Source: Caldilineaceae bacterium (lineage in GTDB: Bacteria > Chloroflexota > Anaerolineae > Caldilineales > Caldilineaceae). Taken from it: a stretch of 64,000 nucleotides of DNA. The stretch is from contig JALSIX010000056.1 in assembly GCA_026989655.1 (NCBI GenBank), positions 1 to 64,000 of the forward strand, in the 5' to 3' direction. The notes beneath the pieces are model-generated. The model ran no database searches. It was given only the letters and a program-made list of their open reading frames with translations, and had not been told where the DNA came from. The translations under genes and the position numbers were made by a program. Of this stretch, positions 37,980 to 48,762 are shown one piece after another. Positions within the stretch are counted from its first letter, which is position 1, and each line of letters starts with the position of its first letter.

Positions 37980-38962
37980 TCCTGACGTTGGTGGACCACG
38001 ACCGGGGCCAGGTGGCCCGCAACACCTGGGAAGCCCTGACCTTTGCCCGAGGCCTGGCAGAGCGGCTGCAGGCACCTCTGGCAGCCATGGTGGTGGATCC
38101 GGGAGGCCCTGGCCCCCTGGATGTGTGGGGCCGCTACGGGGTCTCCCAGGTGATCCACGTGACCCACCCGGAGCTGGACGAATATGCGCCGGATGCCTGG
38201 GCCCGGGCCCTGGAGGAGTGGATCCGGACCCAGGGGCCGGTCGCGGCCATCGCGCCGGGGACACCCCGGGGCAACGAGGTGTTGGCCCGGGCAGGAGCCC
38301 GGCTGGGCCTTCCCATGGCCGCCAACGTGGTCCAGGTGGAGCCGGCGGAGCCGGCCTATCGGCTGACCCGGGTCCGCTGGGGGGGCAGCCTTCTGGAGGA
38401 GGCCGAGCTCGCCGGAGAGCCCAGGCTGATGACCGTGGCCCCCAACATGGTGGAGGCCCGGCCGGCATCCCAGGCCACCGAGCCCCCGGTCCATGTCCAC
38501 ACCCCGGACCTCCAGGAGGCGGAGCGGACGGTGAAGGTGGTGGACCGGGTGGAGGCGGCCCGGGATCGGGTCTCCCTGGTGGACGCTCGGGTGGTGGTGG
38601 GCGGCGGCCGGGGGGTGGGCTCTGCGGAGGGCTTCCGGGTGCTGGAGGAGCTGGCCGAGCTCCTGGGCGGCGCGGTAGGCTGCTCTCGGGCGGTGACCAA
38701 CGAGGGGTGGCGGCCCCACAGCGACCAGATCGGCCAGACAGGCACCCGCATCGCGCCGGAGATCTACATCGCCTGCGGCATCAGCGGCGCGATCCAGCAC
38801 TACGTGGGCTGCAAGGGGGCCAAGCGGATCCTGGCCATCAACACCGATCCCGAGGCGGCCATGGTGGCCAAGGCCGACTGGGCGGTCATCGCGGATCTCC
38901 ACCAGGTGGTGCCGGCCGTGATCCAGGAGATCCGCCGCCGACACCCGAATGGCCAGGGCTGA
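37976..38962 (+). CDS. etfA: Electron transfer flavoprotein alpha subunit
   Basis: 328 residues; ATG 37976 overlaps the etfB stop as ATGA. The N-terminal domain (ILTLVDHDRGQVARNTWEALTFA) leads to the conserved C-terminal FAD domain: VVGGGRGVGSAEGFRVLEELAELLGGAVGCSRAVTNEGW, DQIGQTGTRIAPEIYIACGISGAIQH and INTDPEAAMVAKADW, all intact. It completes a three-gene operon with the dimethylglycine-dehydrogenase-like enzyme. ETF here is likely dedicated to, or at least co-expressed with, N-demethylation. Confidence 0.95.
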   Translation: MILTLVDHDRGQVARNTWEALTFARGLAERLQAPLAAMVVDPGGPGPLDVWGRYGVSQVIHVTHPELDEYAPDAWARALEEWIRTQGPVAAIAPGTPRGNEVLARAGARLGLPMAANVVQVEPAEPAYRLTRVRWGGSLLEEAELAGEPRLMTVAPNMVEARPASQATEPPVHVHTPDLQEAERTVKVVDRVEAARDRVSLVDARVVVGGGRGVGSAEGFRVLEELAELLGGAVGCSRAVTNEGWRPHSDQIGQTGTRIAPEIYIACGISGAIQHYVGCKGAKRILAINTDPEAAMVAKADWAVIADLHQVVPAVIQEIRRRHPNGQG

Positions 38963-38980
38963 GGTCAGGCGCGCCTCCTC

Positions 38981-39982
38981 TCAGGCGATCTCGGCCTGGA
39001 GGCCGGCCAGCAGGAGGGCCACACCGTGTTCCAGGTCCTCCAGGTCCGCCATCTGGGTGGGGGCGTGCGCGTAGCGGCAGGGGATGGAGAGGGCGCCGGC
39101 CAGGGCGCCCTCTCGGCCGATCTGCATGGCCGCGGCATCGGTGGATCCGTAGTCCAGCACCTCCATCTGGTAGGGGATGGAGGCCGCCTCTGCGCTGCGC
39201 ACCAGCCAGCGCCGTACCTGGGGGTGGGCCACCATGCGGCGATCCTTCACCTTGATCGCGGGGCCCTTGCCCAGGCCCACGGCCATGGGCTCGGCCTCTG
39301 GGTAGTCGCCGGTCAGGGTGATGTCCACGGCCAGGGCCACCTCGGGGGCCACGCTGTAGGCTGCGGTGGTGGCGCCCCGAAGGCCCAGCTCCTCCTGGAC
39401 CGTGAAGGCCACGTAGAGCTCGTGGGGGGTCTCCTGGAGCCGCTGCAGCACCTGGATGAGCACCGCGCAGCCCAGGCGGTCGTCGAAGCTGGGGCCCAGG
39501 ATCCGTCGACCCTGCTCCACCACCGGGCTGCGGAAGACCGCCACATCCCCCACCTCCACGGGGACGTCCTCCCGGGAGGTCGCGCCCACATCCAGGAAGA
39601 GCTTCTCCAGGGGCACCGGGCTCTCGGTGGGCAGGGGTTTGCCCTCCAGGCCAAAGGTGCCGTGGACCCCGTTGGAGAAGACCACCCGGCTTCCCAGCAG
39701 GGTGGTGCGCAGCGGGAACCCCACCCCGGTGAAGCGGAGGAATCCCTTCTCGTCCACATGGGTCACCATGACCCCGATCTCGTCCATGTGCGCGGCCAGG
39801 AGCAGCCGGCGTCCCTGGCCCTGGGGCCGGGTGGGTGCCCGGCGGGCCACCAGGTTCCCCAGGGGGTCCACCCGCATCTCGTCCACATGGGGGCGGATCT
39901 GCTCCGCGATGTAGTCTCGGACGGCCTCCTCCTGGCCGCTGGGCCCGTAGAGGTTGCACAGCTCCTGGATCAGTCGCTTCAT
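38981..39982 (-). CDS. M42 family metallo-aminopeptidase (paralogue 1)
   Basis: 333 residues. Metal and catalytic motifs of M42 (TET/glucanase-like) peptidases: AAHMDEIG (His), SFDDRLGCAVL (bridging Asp), TVQEELGLRG (catalytic Glu pair), VDITLTGDYPEAEP (Asp) and CRYAHAP (His). These enzymes form large tetrahedral dodecamers that trim short peptides in the cytosol. Start ATG 39982 lies 4 bp after the stop of paralogue 2, so the three are one operon. Convergent with etfA, 18 bp away. Confidence 0.93.
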   Translation of the reverse strand: MKRLIQELCNLYGPSGQEEAVRDYIAEQIRPHVDEMRVDPLGNLVARRAPTRPQGQGRRLLLAAHMDEIGVMVTHVDEKGFLRFTGVGFPLRTTLLGSRVVFSNGVHGTFGLEGKPLPTESPVPLEKLFLDVGATSREDVPVEVGDVAVFRSPVVEQGRRILGPSFDDRLGCAVLIQVLQRLQETPHELYVAFTVQEELGLRGATTAAYSVAPEVALAVDITLTGDYPEAEPMAVGLGKGPAIKVKDRRMVAHPQVRRWLVRSAEAASIPYQMEVLDYGSTDAAAMQIGREGALAGALSIPCRYAHAPTQMADLEDLEHGVALLLAGLQAEIA

Positions 39983-39986
39983 GGCG

Positions 39987-41054
39987 TCACTCGCTGGGGG
40001 GCTGAGGGTGGATGGAACGGGTACGCCAGCGCCGGGGGTCCTCCTGGCCCAGCCGTTCCAGGGCTTTGGTCATCAGGGCCAGGGTGTGTGCCACGTCCTG
40101 GGGATGGAGCAGGCTGGCCGGCGCGTGGATGTAGCGGCAGGGGACGGAGACCACCGCGGAGGGCACGCCCTCTCGGGCCAGGTGGATGGCCCCCGCGTCC
40201 GTGCCGCCCCGGCCGGGCTCCTTGAACTGGTAGGGGATGCCGTGGGCCCGGGCAGTCTCCACCAGCAGGGCCACCAGTCGACGGTCCAAGGACGCGCTGC
40301 GGTCCATGAGGGAGAGGGCCGGTCCTCGGCCCACCTGGGTCACGGGGCTCGCGTCCCGGTCCTTGGGCAGGTCGTCCGCGATGGTCCCCTCCAGCACCAG
40401 GGCCACGTGGGGGGCCACCGTGTAGGCAGCGACTCGAGCACCCCGCAGGCCGATCTCCTCCTGGACGGTGAAGACCCCCACCACCTCGCAGGGGTAGCGC
40501 CGTTGGAGGAGGGCCGCGAGCACCGCGCAGCCTACCCGGTCGTCGAAGGCCTTGCCCTTCCACAGGCTCCCCAGGGGCTCGAAACGGGTGTCGAAGGTGA
40601 TCATGTCCCCGGGGCGGATCCCCTGGGCGCCGCCGGTGTCGATGACCAGCTCCTGGATGGGGGGCACCCGGTCCCTGTCCTTCCGCTCCAGATGGATGGG
40701 CCGGACCAGGACGACGCCGGGGATCCCCTGGGGGCCAATGCGCACCCGCTTGCCGGGCAGGATCCGGGGATCCAGCCCCCCCACGTTGCGGAACTTCACC
40801 GTGCCGTCCTCGTTGACCTTCAGCACCATGCCCCCCACCTCGTCCATGTGGGCGGCGATCATCACTCGCAGGGGTGGGTCCACGGTCTGCCCCTCGGCTG
40901 TCCGGTGGACGAAGAGGTTGCCCAGGCTGTCGGTGTGGAGGGCGTCGGCCACAGGGGCCAGGGCCTCCTGCAGGAGGCTTCGGACCGCGTCCTCCTGGCC
41001 CGGGATGCCCCGGGCGTTGGAGAGGGCTTCCAGCAACCGGCGATCGAAGGCCAT
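39987..41054 (-). CDS. M42 family metallo-aminopeptidase (paralogue 2)
   Basis: 355 residues. Ligand motifs are intact: IAAHMDEVGGM, AFDDRVGCAVLAAL, TVQEEIGLRGARVAAYT, LEGTIADDLP and CRYIHAPASL. The GRGGTDAGAIHLAREGVPS loop is typical. CAGGAG precedes ATG 41054. It lies between paralogues 1 and 3 and differs from both across most of the sequence, so they are old duplicates, possibly with different residue preferences or mixed complexes. Confidence 0.93.
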   Translation of the reverse strand: MAFDRRLLEALSNARGIPGQEDAVRSLLQEALAPVADALHTDSLGNLFVHRTAEGQTVDPPLRVMIAAHMDEVGGMVLKVNEDGTVKFRNVGGLDPRILPGKRVRIGPQGIPGVVLVRPIHLERKDRDRVPPIQELVIDTGGAQGIRPGDMITFDTRFEPLGSLWKGKAFDDRVGCAVLAALLQRRYPCEVVGVFTVQEEIGLRGARVAAYTVAPHVALVLEGTIADDLPKDRDASPVTQVGRGPALSLMDRSASLDRRLVALLVETARAHGIPYQFKEPGRGGTDAGAIHLAREGVPSAVVSVPCRYIHAPASLLHPQDVAHTLALMTKALERLGQEDPRRWRTRSIHPQPPSE

Positions 41055-41077
41055 GGATGCTCCTGGAGGCGATGGGT

Positions 41078-42124
41078 TCACGGGGTCCAGTCCGGCTCCA
41101 GCTCCGCGATGAAATGGGCCAGGAGACGGGCGGTCCGCTCCATGTCCCGGAGGCAGACCGTCTCCCCGGGGGTGTGCATGTTGCGGATGGGGAGGGAGAG
41201 CAGGCCGGTGGGCACGCCGGACCGGGTCACCTGGATGGCCCAGGCATCGGTGCCGCTGTGGCCGGGCAACACCTCCTCCACGTAGGGGATCTCGTGGCGT
41301 TGGGCCGTCTCCACCAGCCGTTCCCGGACCCGAGGGTGGATGTTGGGGCCCAGGGCGATGGCCGGTCCTCGATCCCATGCCACCCCCTCCTCGTCCGCGA
41401 CCCCGGGCTGGCGGGCGAAGGTCACGTCCAGCGCGATGCCCACGTGGGGGCGGACGCTGTAGGTGCCGGTGTAGGCACCGCCCAGGGTGATCTCCTCCTG
41501 GACCGTGGCCAGGGCCACCACCTCCCAGGCGTGGGCCATGGTCTGCAGGTGGTCCAGGGTGCGCAGCAGGACCACCAGGGAGGCCCGGTTGTCCACGGCC
41601 TTGCCCGTGGCAAACGCCTGGCCCAGGCGGACGGTCTCCTGGCGCAGGGAGACGAAGTCCCCCACCTGGACCCGTTCCCGGACCTGGGCCTCCTCCAGGC
41701 CCAGGTCGATGAAGAGCTGGGCCTGCCGGAAGGGGCGCCGCCGTTCCTCGGGCCCGAGGACGTGGGGCGGTCGGCTGGCGACGACGCCGGGCAGGTCGCC
41801 CTGGGCGGTGTGGACCGTCACCTCCTGGGCCGGGAGCACCCTCAGGTCCGCGCCACCCACCCGAGCGAAGCGGAGGAAACCCCCTTCGATCTGGGTGACC
41901 ACCAGGCCGATCTCGTCCATGTGTGCGGCCAGGAGGAGCCGGGGCCCGGCGGGCTGTCCGTGTTTGATGCCCAGGAGGTTGCCCAGGGCATCCGTGCGGA
42001 CCCGGTCCACCCGGGAGGCCAGGTGGTCTCGGAGGGCGGTGCGCAGGGGCTCTTCCTGGCCCGACACGCCCGAGAGCCCGGTCAGTTCGGCCAGCAGGCG
42101 GAAGGCGGTGTCGTCGTGGGCCAC
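41078..42124 (-). CDS. M42 family metallo-aminopeptidase (paralogue 3)
   Basis: 348 residues from GTG 42124 with AGGAGA upstream. Motifs: LAAHMDEIGLVV, AVDNRASLVVLL, TVQEEITLGGAY, ALDVTFARQPGV and RNMHTPGE. It is the most divergent of the three: DNR replaces DDR, TLGG replaces LGLRG, and NMHTP replaces the RYxHAP loop, the variant seen in the endoglucanase-like M42 branch. It is first in the three-gene peptidase run. Confidence 0.92.
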   Translation of the reverse strand: MAHDDTAFRLLAELTGLSGVSGQEEPLRTALRDHLASRVDRVRTDALGNLLGIKHGQPAGPRLLLAAHMDEIGLVVTQIEGGFLRFARVGGADLRVLPAQEVTVHTAQGDLPGVVASRPPHVLGPEERRRPFRQAQLFIDLGLEEAQVRERVQVGDFVSLRQETVRLGQAFATGKAVDNRASLVVLLRTLDHLQTMAHAWEVVALATVQEEITLGGAYTGTYSVRPHVGIALDVTFARQPGVADEEGVAWDRGPAIALGPNIHPRVRERLVETAQRHEIPYVEEVLPGHSGTDAWAIQVTRSGVPTGLLSLPIRNMHTPGETVCLRDMERTARLLAHFIAELEPDWTP

Positions 42125-42145
42125 GGCAGGGTCTCCTGGAGGGGC

Positions 42146-42352
42146 TCACCCGGTGGGCAGGAAGAAGCACTGGGCGAAGGTGGGCGCGAGGAAGAGGAGC
42201 AGGACCACCATCCAGGCCCACAGGGGCAGGCCCAGGAAGAGCTGGGGTTGGCGTTTTCGCCTGGGGGGCTCGGGCTTGGGCAGGGGGGTCTGGCAACGCC
42301 AGCAGACCTCCTTGTCGTCCGGGTTCCAGGTGCCGCACTTGGGGCAGTCCAT
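42146..42352 (-). CDS. Small zinc-ribbon membrane protein
   Basis: 68 residues. C3, C6, C17 and C20 (MDCPKCG ... VCWRCQTPL) form a zinc ribbon; a Pro/Arg-rich linker follows, then one hydrophobic helix (~39-60, LFLGLPLWAWMVVLLLFLAP). The ribbon would face the cytoplasm. ATG 42352 is preceded by GGAGGAGAA; the longer frame to 42460 is not credible. It lies in tandem between the crotonase and M42 genes; role unknown. Confidence 0.75.
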   Translation of the reverse strand: MDCPKCGTWNPDDKEVCWRCQTPLPKPEPPRRKRQPQLFLGLPLWAWMVVLLLFLAPTFAQCFFLPTG

Positions 42353-42386
42353 GGGAGCCGTTCTCCTCCGTGGGCGAGGGGGGCGC

Positions 42387-43163
42387 TCATCGCCCTTTCC
42401 AGCGGGGTTTGCGCTTTTCGATGAAGGCCTGCATGCCCTCCTGGCGGTCCTCGGTGGCAAAGAGCATGTAGAAGTACTTCTGCTCCAGGGCCAGCCCTTC
42501 GGCCAGGGTCATCTCGTAGGACTTGTTCACGGCCTCCTTGCCCAGGCGGACCGCGACCGGGGCCCGGTCCGCGATCTGGGCGGCCAACTGGAGGGCCTCC
42601 TCCAGGTAGTGTTCCACCGGGACCACCCGGTTGACGAGGCCGTGTTGGAGGGCCTCCTGGGCCGAGAGGAAGCGGCCGTTGAGGACCATCTCCATGGCCA
42701 GGTGTTTGCCCAGGATCCGGGTCAGCCGTTGGGTGCCGCCCGCACCGGGGATGACGCCGATCTGGATCTCCGGCTGGCCGAACTGGGCCGTCTCCGAGGC
42801 CACGATCAGGTCGCAGGCCATGGCCAGCTCACAGCCACCGCCCAGCGCGTAGCCGCTCACCGCGGCGATGACCGGCTTGCGGAGCTGGGCGACCCGGTGC
42901 CAGGCGTCGGTGAGGGACCGGTTCAGCATCTCCACCAGGGTGGCGTCGGCCATGGCCTTGATGTCCGCGCCCGCGGAGAAGGCCCGCTCGTTGCCCGCGA
43001 TGACCATGGCGCCGACGGCCTCGTCCTGGTCGAAACCGCTCAGGGCGTCCCAGAGCTCCTCCATGAGCTGGGGGCTCAGGGCGTTCAGGGCCCCGGGGCG
43101 GTTCAGCCGGACCAATCCTACCCGACCGTGGGTCTCCACCAGGATGTCCTTGTACTCGGTCAT
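42387..43163 (-). CDS. Enoyl-CoA hydratase (crotonase family)
   Basis: 258 residues. NERAFSAGADIKAM supplies the oxyanion hole, and both catalytic glutamates are present in YALGGGCELAMACD and QFGQPEIQIGVIPGAGGTQRLTR, which resembles mitochondrial crotonase closely. A C-terminal FATEDRQEGMQAFIEKRKPRWKGR matches true 2-enoyl-CoA hydratases of beta-oxidation or branched-chain amino-acid breakdown. GAGGAG precedes ATG 43163; frames further upstream (to 43238) are not supported. Confidence 0.93.
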   Translation of the reverse strand: MTEYKDILVETHGRVGLVRLNRPGALNALSPQLMEELWDALSGFDQDEAVGAMVIAGNERAFSAGADIKAMADATLVEMLNRSLTDAWHRVAQLRKPVIAAVSGYALGGGCELAMACDLIVASETAQFGQPEIQIGVIPGAGGTQRLTRILGKHLAMEMVLNGRFLSAQEALQHGLVNRVVPVEHYLEEALQLAAQIADRAPVAVRLGKEAVNKSYEMTLAEGLALEQKYFYMLFATEDRQEGMQAFIEKRKPRWKGR

Positions 43164-43368
43164 GTTCGGCTCCTCGATCGGTGTGGGAGGCAATGGCGGA
43201 CATGGCCCGATCATAGACGATCCACGACCAAAGGGCAAGGCAAGCAGGGGCCCGGGAAGCCGGAGAGGACCCTTTCCGGGGTGGGGGTGGGCCGGGAACC
43301 CGGTTCCACCCTGGGAATTCCTGGGAAATCCCCAGGTGCAGGGCCAGGGGGGCGGTCGAAAACAAGGT

Positions 43369-43398
43369 ATGACGGCCCTTGTCCCCCTGTGCTATAAT
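43369..43398 (+). promoter_or_regulatory. Predicted promoter of the 43472 gene
   Basis: ATGACG (43369-43374), 18-bp spacer, perfect TATAAT (43393-43398). The gap 43164-43471 between the divergent crotonase gene and this one has no other gene; CCTGGG/CCCAGG-type half repeats occur near 43310-43336. Confidence 0.55.
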
Positions 43399-43471
43399 GC
43401 GCGTGGTGTCCCGTGGAGCCGTGTGTGCGTTCCTGCGTCGGAGGAAGGTGTCTGTTTGGAGAATGTCCACC

Positions 43472-44137
43472 ATGCGTGCCAACCTGAAGCCCTTGCACGA
43501 CTTCGCAGCCATCGGTGAGCTGGCCGAGACCACGGTCCAGCTCCTCTGCTTCCAGTTGGAGCACGATCTGTCCCGGGATCGGGGCGAACGCCTGGCCCAG
43601 GTGGAGCAGGTGATCCTGAACCAGGCCCGGGACTACCTGGGACGGGTCCGGGAGGGCTTCGTCCTCAGCGTCCGTTCCGCAGACGTGGCCGATCGGGGCG
43701 AGCTTCGCTATCTGTTGGAACGGGTCCTCTTCGACTGGGACGCGTTCAGCCGGGAGCTGGGGCTGCAGGAGGAGGGCTCTGCCTCCGCAGGGCCGGCTCA
43801 ACTGGAGCGGGTACGGAACCAACTGTTGGCCTTCGGCATGGCCGCGGTGGCCCTGGGCGTGTTGCCCCGCCTGCCCACCGAGGCCATCACCTTCCCCAAG
43901 AGCTATCGACATCCACCCAGCTACGCGGACATCCCCGTGCCGGCCTCCCCCGGGGAGATGCTCCACCGGATCGAGGAGCTGGAGCGCACCCTGTGGCAGC
44001 TCATGGTGGAAGACCTGGATGAGCTGTTGCAGCGGCGGTACGAGCCGGTACGACGCACCTACGGTTTCTTCGAGTCCAGCGCCTGGCTGGCCCGCCGTGA
44101 AGGCCGGCGTCTGGGCTTGAAACGTCCCCGGCAGTAG
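43472..44137 (+). CDS. Hypothetical protein, mostly helical
   Basis: 221 residues, no signal or membrane helix. Largely alpha-helical with charged heptads (LAETTVQLLCFQLEHDLSRDRGERLAQVEQVILNQ and EMLHRIEELERTLWQLMVEDLDELLQRRYE). Family not recognised. ATG 43472 is chosen because GGAG lies 10 bases upstream; ATG 43463 is too close to that site. It has its own promoter and stands 304 bp before the E1 gene. Confidence 0.7.
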   Translation: MRANLKPLHDFAAIGELAETTVQLLCFQLEHDLSRDRGERLAQVEQVILNQARDYLGRVREGFVLSVRSADVADRGELRYLLERVLFDWDAFSRELGLQEEGSASAGPAQLERVRNQLLAFGMAAVALGVLPRLPTEAITFPKSYRHPPSYADIPVPASPGEMLHRIEELERTLWQLMVEDLDELLQRRYEPVRRTYGFFESSAWLARREGRRLGLKRPRQ

Positions 44138-44441
44138 CCCGGGAATGGCCGGAAGGCCCGGAATGGCTGGCTGTTCGGGCCCGGGCCCGCGTTCCCGGTC
44201 CCTGCCCAACGTCCACCTGCCCCAGGGCGACGGACATCGGCCCGGACCATCCTCCCCTTCCACCAGGGGACCTTCCCCTGTCCACCGGGACACGACCTAG
44301 CCCCGGCGAGCGGGGTCTCTGGACCCTATCGGGCCTGGGGCCCGAGCGGGGATGCCCCGGGTCCTGGGATGTGCCGGTGGAATCCGGGGGCGGCCGCGCT
44401 GTTCCGGGGGTGGAAGTGCCGCGCGGTGGAGGTGACGTGAG
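44138..44441. other. Intergenic region before the E1 gene
   Basis: No gene seen. A short hairpin CCCCG-GCGAG-CGGGG lies at 44301-44315; no convincing promoter hexamers were found. Confidence 0.5.
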
Positions 44442-46838
<2,397 letters not shown>

Positions 46839-46851
46839 GAGCGCCCTCCCC

Positions 46852-47319
46852 TCAGTCCTGGATGGCCTTCAGCGCTCGGGGCACGCTGTCCTTGGGGCGG
46901 ATGCCGTACTTCACGTCCAGGAGGGTGCCCTCCTCGTCGATGACGAACTGGCTGCGCTGGATCCCCATGAACTTCCGCCCGTACAGGCTCCGCTCTCCCC
47001 ACACGCCGTAGAGCTCCGCGATGCGGTGGTCCGGGTCCACCAGGAGGGGAAAGGGGAGGTGGTGTTTCTCCTTGAACTTCCGATGGCTCTCCACGCCGTC
47101 GGGGCTGACGCCCAGGACCACCGCGCCCTTCTCCTGGAGGACCGCGTGGTTGTCCCGGAAGCTGCAGGCCTGTTTGGTGCAGCCAGGGGTGTCGTCCTTC
47201 GGGTAGAAGTAGAGGACCACCTTCTGGCCCCGGAAGTCGGACAGGCGCACCGGGCGTCCCTGGTCGTCCACCGTCTCGAAGTCCGGCGCGGGCATGCCGG
47301 GTTCCAGCTTCTTGGCCAT
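46852..47319 (-). CDS. bcp: Thioredoxin-dependent peroxiredoxin (Bcp/PrxQ)
   Basis: Reduces hydrogen peroxide and organic peroxides, 155 residues. Peroxidatic C47 lies in YPKDDTPGCTKQACSF and the resolving C52 five residues later, the PrxQ arrangement. The start APDFETVDDQGRPVRLSDFRGQKVVLYFYP and later GVSPDGVESHRKF are typical. AAGGAG precedes ATG 47319. Convergent with the E1 gene, 13 bp apart, and downstream of the class III aminotransferase. Confidence 0.96.
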   Translation of the reverse strand: MAKKLEPGMPAPDFETVDDQGRPVRLSDFRGQKVVLYFYPKDDTPGCTKQACSFRDNHAVLQEKGAVVLGVSPDGVESHRKFKEKHHLPFPLLVDPDHRIAELYGVWGERSLYGRKFMGIQRSQFVIDEEGTLLDVKYGIRPKDSVPRALKAIQD

Positions 47320-47356
47320 GGGTGTGTGCTCCTTTCGTGGGGTGGGGAGATCTCGC

Positions 47357-48703
47357 TCAGCCTGCCAACGCCAGCAGGGCCTCTCGCATGACCTGGAAGC
47401 CCATCTCGGCCTCCTCTCGGGTCAGGATGAGGGGTGGGGAGACCCGCACGGCCCTCTGGCCGCAGGGGAGGACCAGCAACCCCCTCTGGAAACAGCTCTG
47501 GACCCACTGCTGCGCGGTGGGTGGGTCCACCATTTCCAGGCCGATCATCAGGCCCTTGCCCCGGACCTCCTGGAGCAGGGGGCATTCCCGGGCCAGCTCC
47601 CGGAACCGGGCCATCAGGTACTCGCCCTGGGCCACCGCGTTCTCCATCAGCCCGTCCCGCTGGATGATCTGGATGCTGGCCCGGGCCGCGGCACAGCCCA
47701 GGGGGTTCCCGCCCCAGGTGGTGCCGTGGGCCCCTTCGGGCCAGGTGCTGACGCTGGCCCGGGCCATGAAGCCGCCCACCGGCACGCCGCTGGAGATCCC
47801 CTTGGCCATGCAGAGGATGTCCGGCTGGACGCCCCAGTGCTCCACCGCGAACATGCGCCCTGTGCGGCCGAAACCCGTCTGGACCTCGTCCGCGATGAGC
47901 AGGATGCCGTGCTCCTGGGTGAGGGCCCGCAGGGCCTGGAGGAAGCCGTCTGGCGGCACGATGTAGCCCCCCTCTCCCTGGATGGGCTCCACCACGATGG
48001 CGGCCACCTCCTCCGGGGGGGTGGTGGTCTCGAAGACCGCGCGGAGCTGGCTCTCGGCCATCTCCCAGCCCCAGTCGGCCTCGTCCCGGCCCTTGGGGCA
48101 GCGGAGCCGGTTGGGAAAGGCCAGGTGGGTGACGCCGCTGAGCAGGGGGCCGAATCCCCGCCGCTGGACGGCCTTGCTCGCGGTCAGGCTCAGGGATCCC
48201 GTGGTCCGGCCGTGGAAGGCGCCCCGGAAGGCGATGATCCGCTGGCGTCGGGTGTGGTAGCGGGCCAGCTTGATGGCCCCCTCCACGGACTCGGTGCCGC
48301 TGTTGGTGAGGAAGACCTGCCACCCGCCCGTGTAGGGGCCTTGGGGGGCCAGGGACACCAGGAGCTCGCACAGCTCCGCGTAGCCCGGGCTGTAGACGTC
48401 GGGGCCCCCCACGTGGAGGGCCCGGGCCGCCTGGGCCTGGACGGCCTGGACCACCTCCGGGTGGCAGTGGCCGGTGTTGCAGGTCGCGATGCCCGCGAAG
48501 AAGTCCAGGAAGACGTTGCCGTCCACGTCGGTGATCCAGCAGCCCTCTGCGGTGGCAGGGACCAGGGGGAAGACTCGGCCCAGGGCCGCGCTGGTCACCT
48601 GTTCGTCCCGTTCGATGTAGGCCCGGGCCTTGGGACCGGGCAGGGGGCCGTGGATCTGGATGCGCCGTGTGGGGGATGGTGTGGTGGGCGTCGTCGTCGA
48701 CAC
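47357..48703 (-). CDS. Class III aminotransferase (GABA/ornithine type)
   Basis: PLP enzyme, 448 residues from GTG 48703 with AAGGAGGG upstream. TNSGTESVEGAIKLARYHT, FRGAFHGRTTGSLSLTASK, VEPIQGEGGYIVPP, IADEVQTGFGRTG and the Schiff-base Lys in CMAKGISSGVPVGG are present; GTTWGGNPLGCAAA closes the active site. Best fits 4-aminobutyrate, 5-aminovalerate or acetylornithine aminotransferase; the C26 hydrolase at 32544 could supply GABA, but the link is only suggestive. Confidence 0.92.
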   Translation of the reverse strand: MSTTTPTTPSPTRRIQIHGPLPGPKARAYIERDEQVTSAALGRVFPLVPATAEGCWITDVDGNVFLDFFAGIATCNTGHCHPEVVQAVQAQAARALHVGGPDVYSPGYAELCELLVSLAPQGPYTGGWQVFLTNSGTESVEGAIKLARYHTRRQRIIAFRGAFHGRTTGSLSLTASKAVQRRGFGPLLSGVTHLAFPNRLRCPKGRDEADWGWEMAESQLRAVFETTTPPEEVAAIVVEPIQGEGGYIVPPDGFLQALRALTQEHGILLIADEVQTGFGRTGRMFAVEHWGVQPDILCMAKGISSGVPVGGFMARASVSTWPEGAHGTTWGGNPLGCAAARASIQIIQRDGLMENAVAQGEYLMARFRELARECPLLQEVRGKGLMIGLEMVDPPTAQQWVQSCFQRGLLVLPCGQRAVRVSPPLILTREEAEMGFQVMREALLALAG

Positions 48704-48762
48704 AGGACCCTCCTTTGGCAGTGATGGATGGGGAGGACGATGGCTTTGGGCTGTCTACCTGC

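Noticed and set aside
34635-38468. 1277-codon minus-strand frame over the demethylase and ETF genes
   Set aside because: Antisense shadow with shadow-type composition; all three plus-strand genes are clear.
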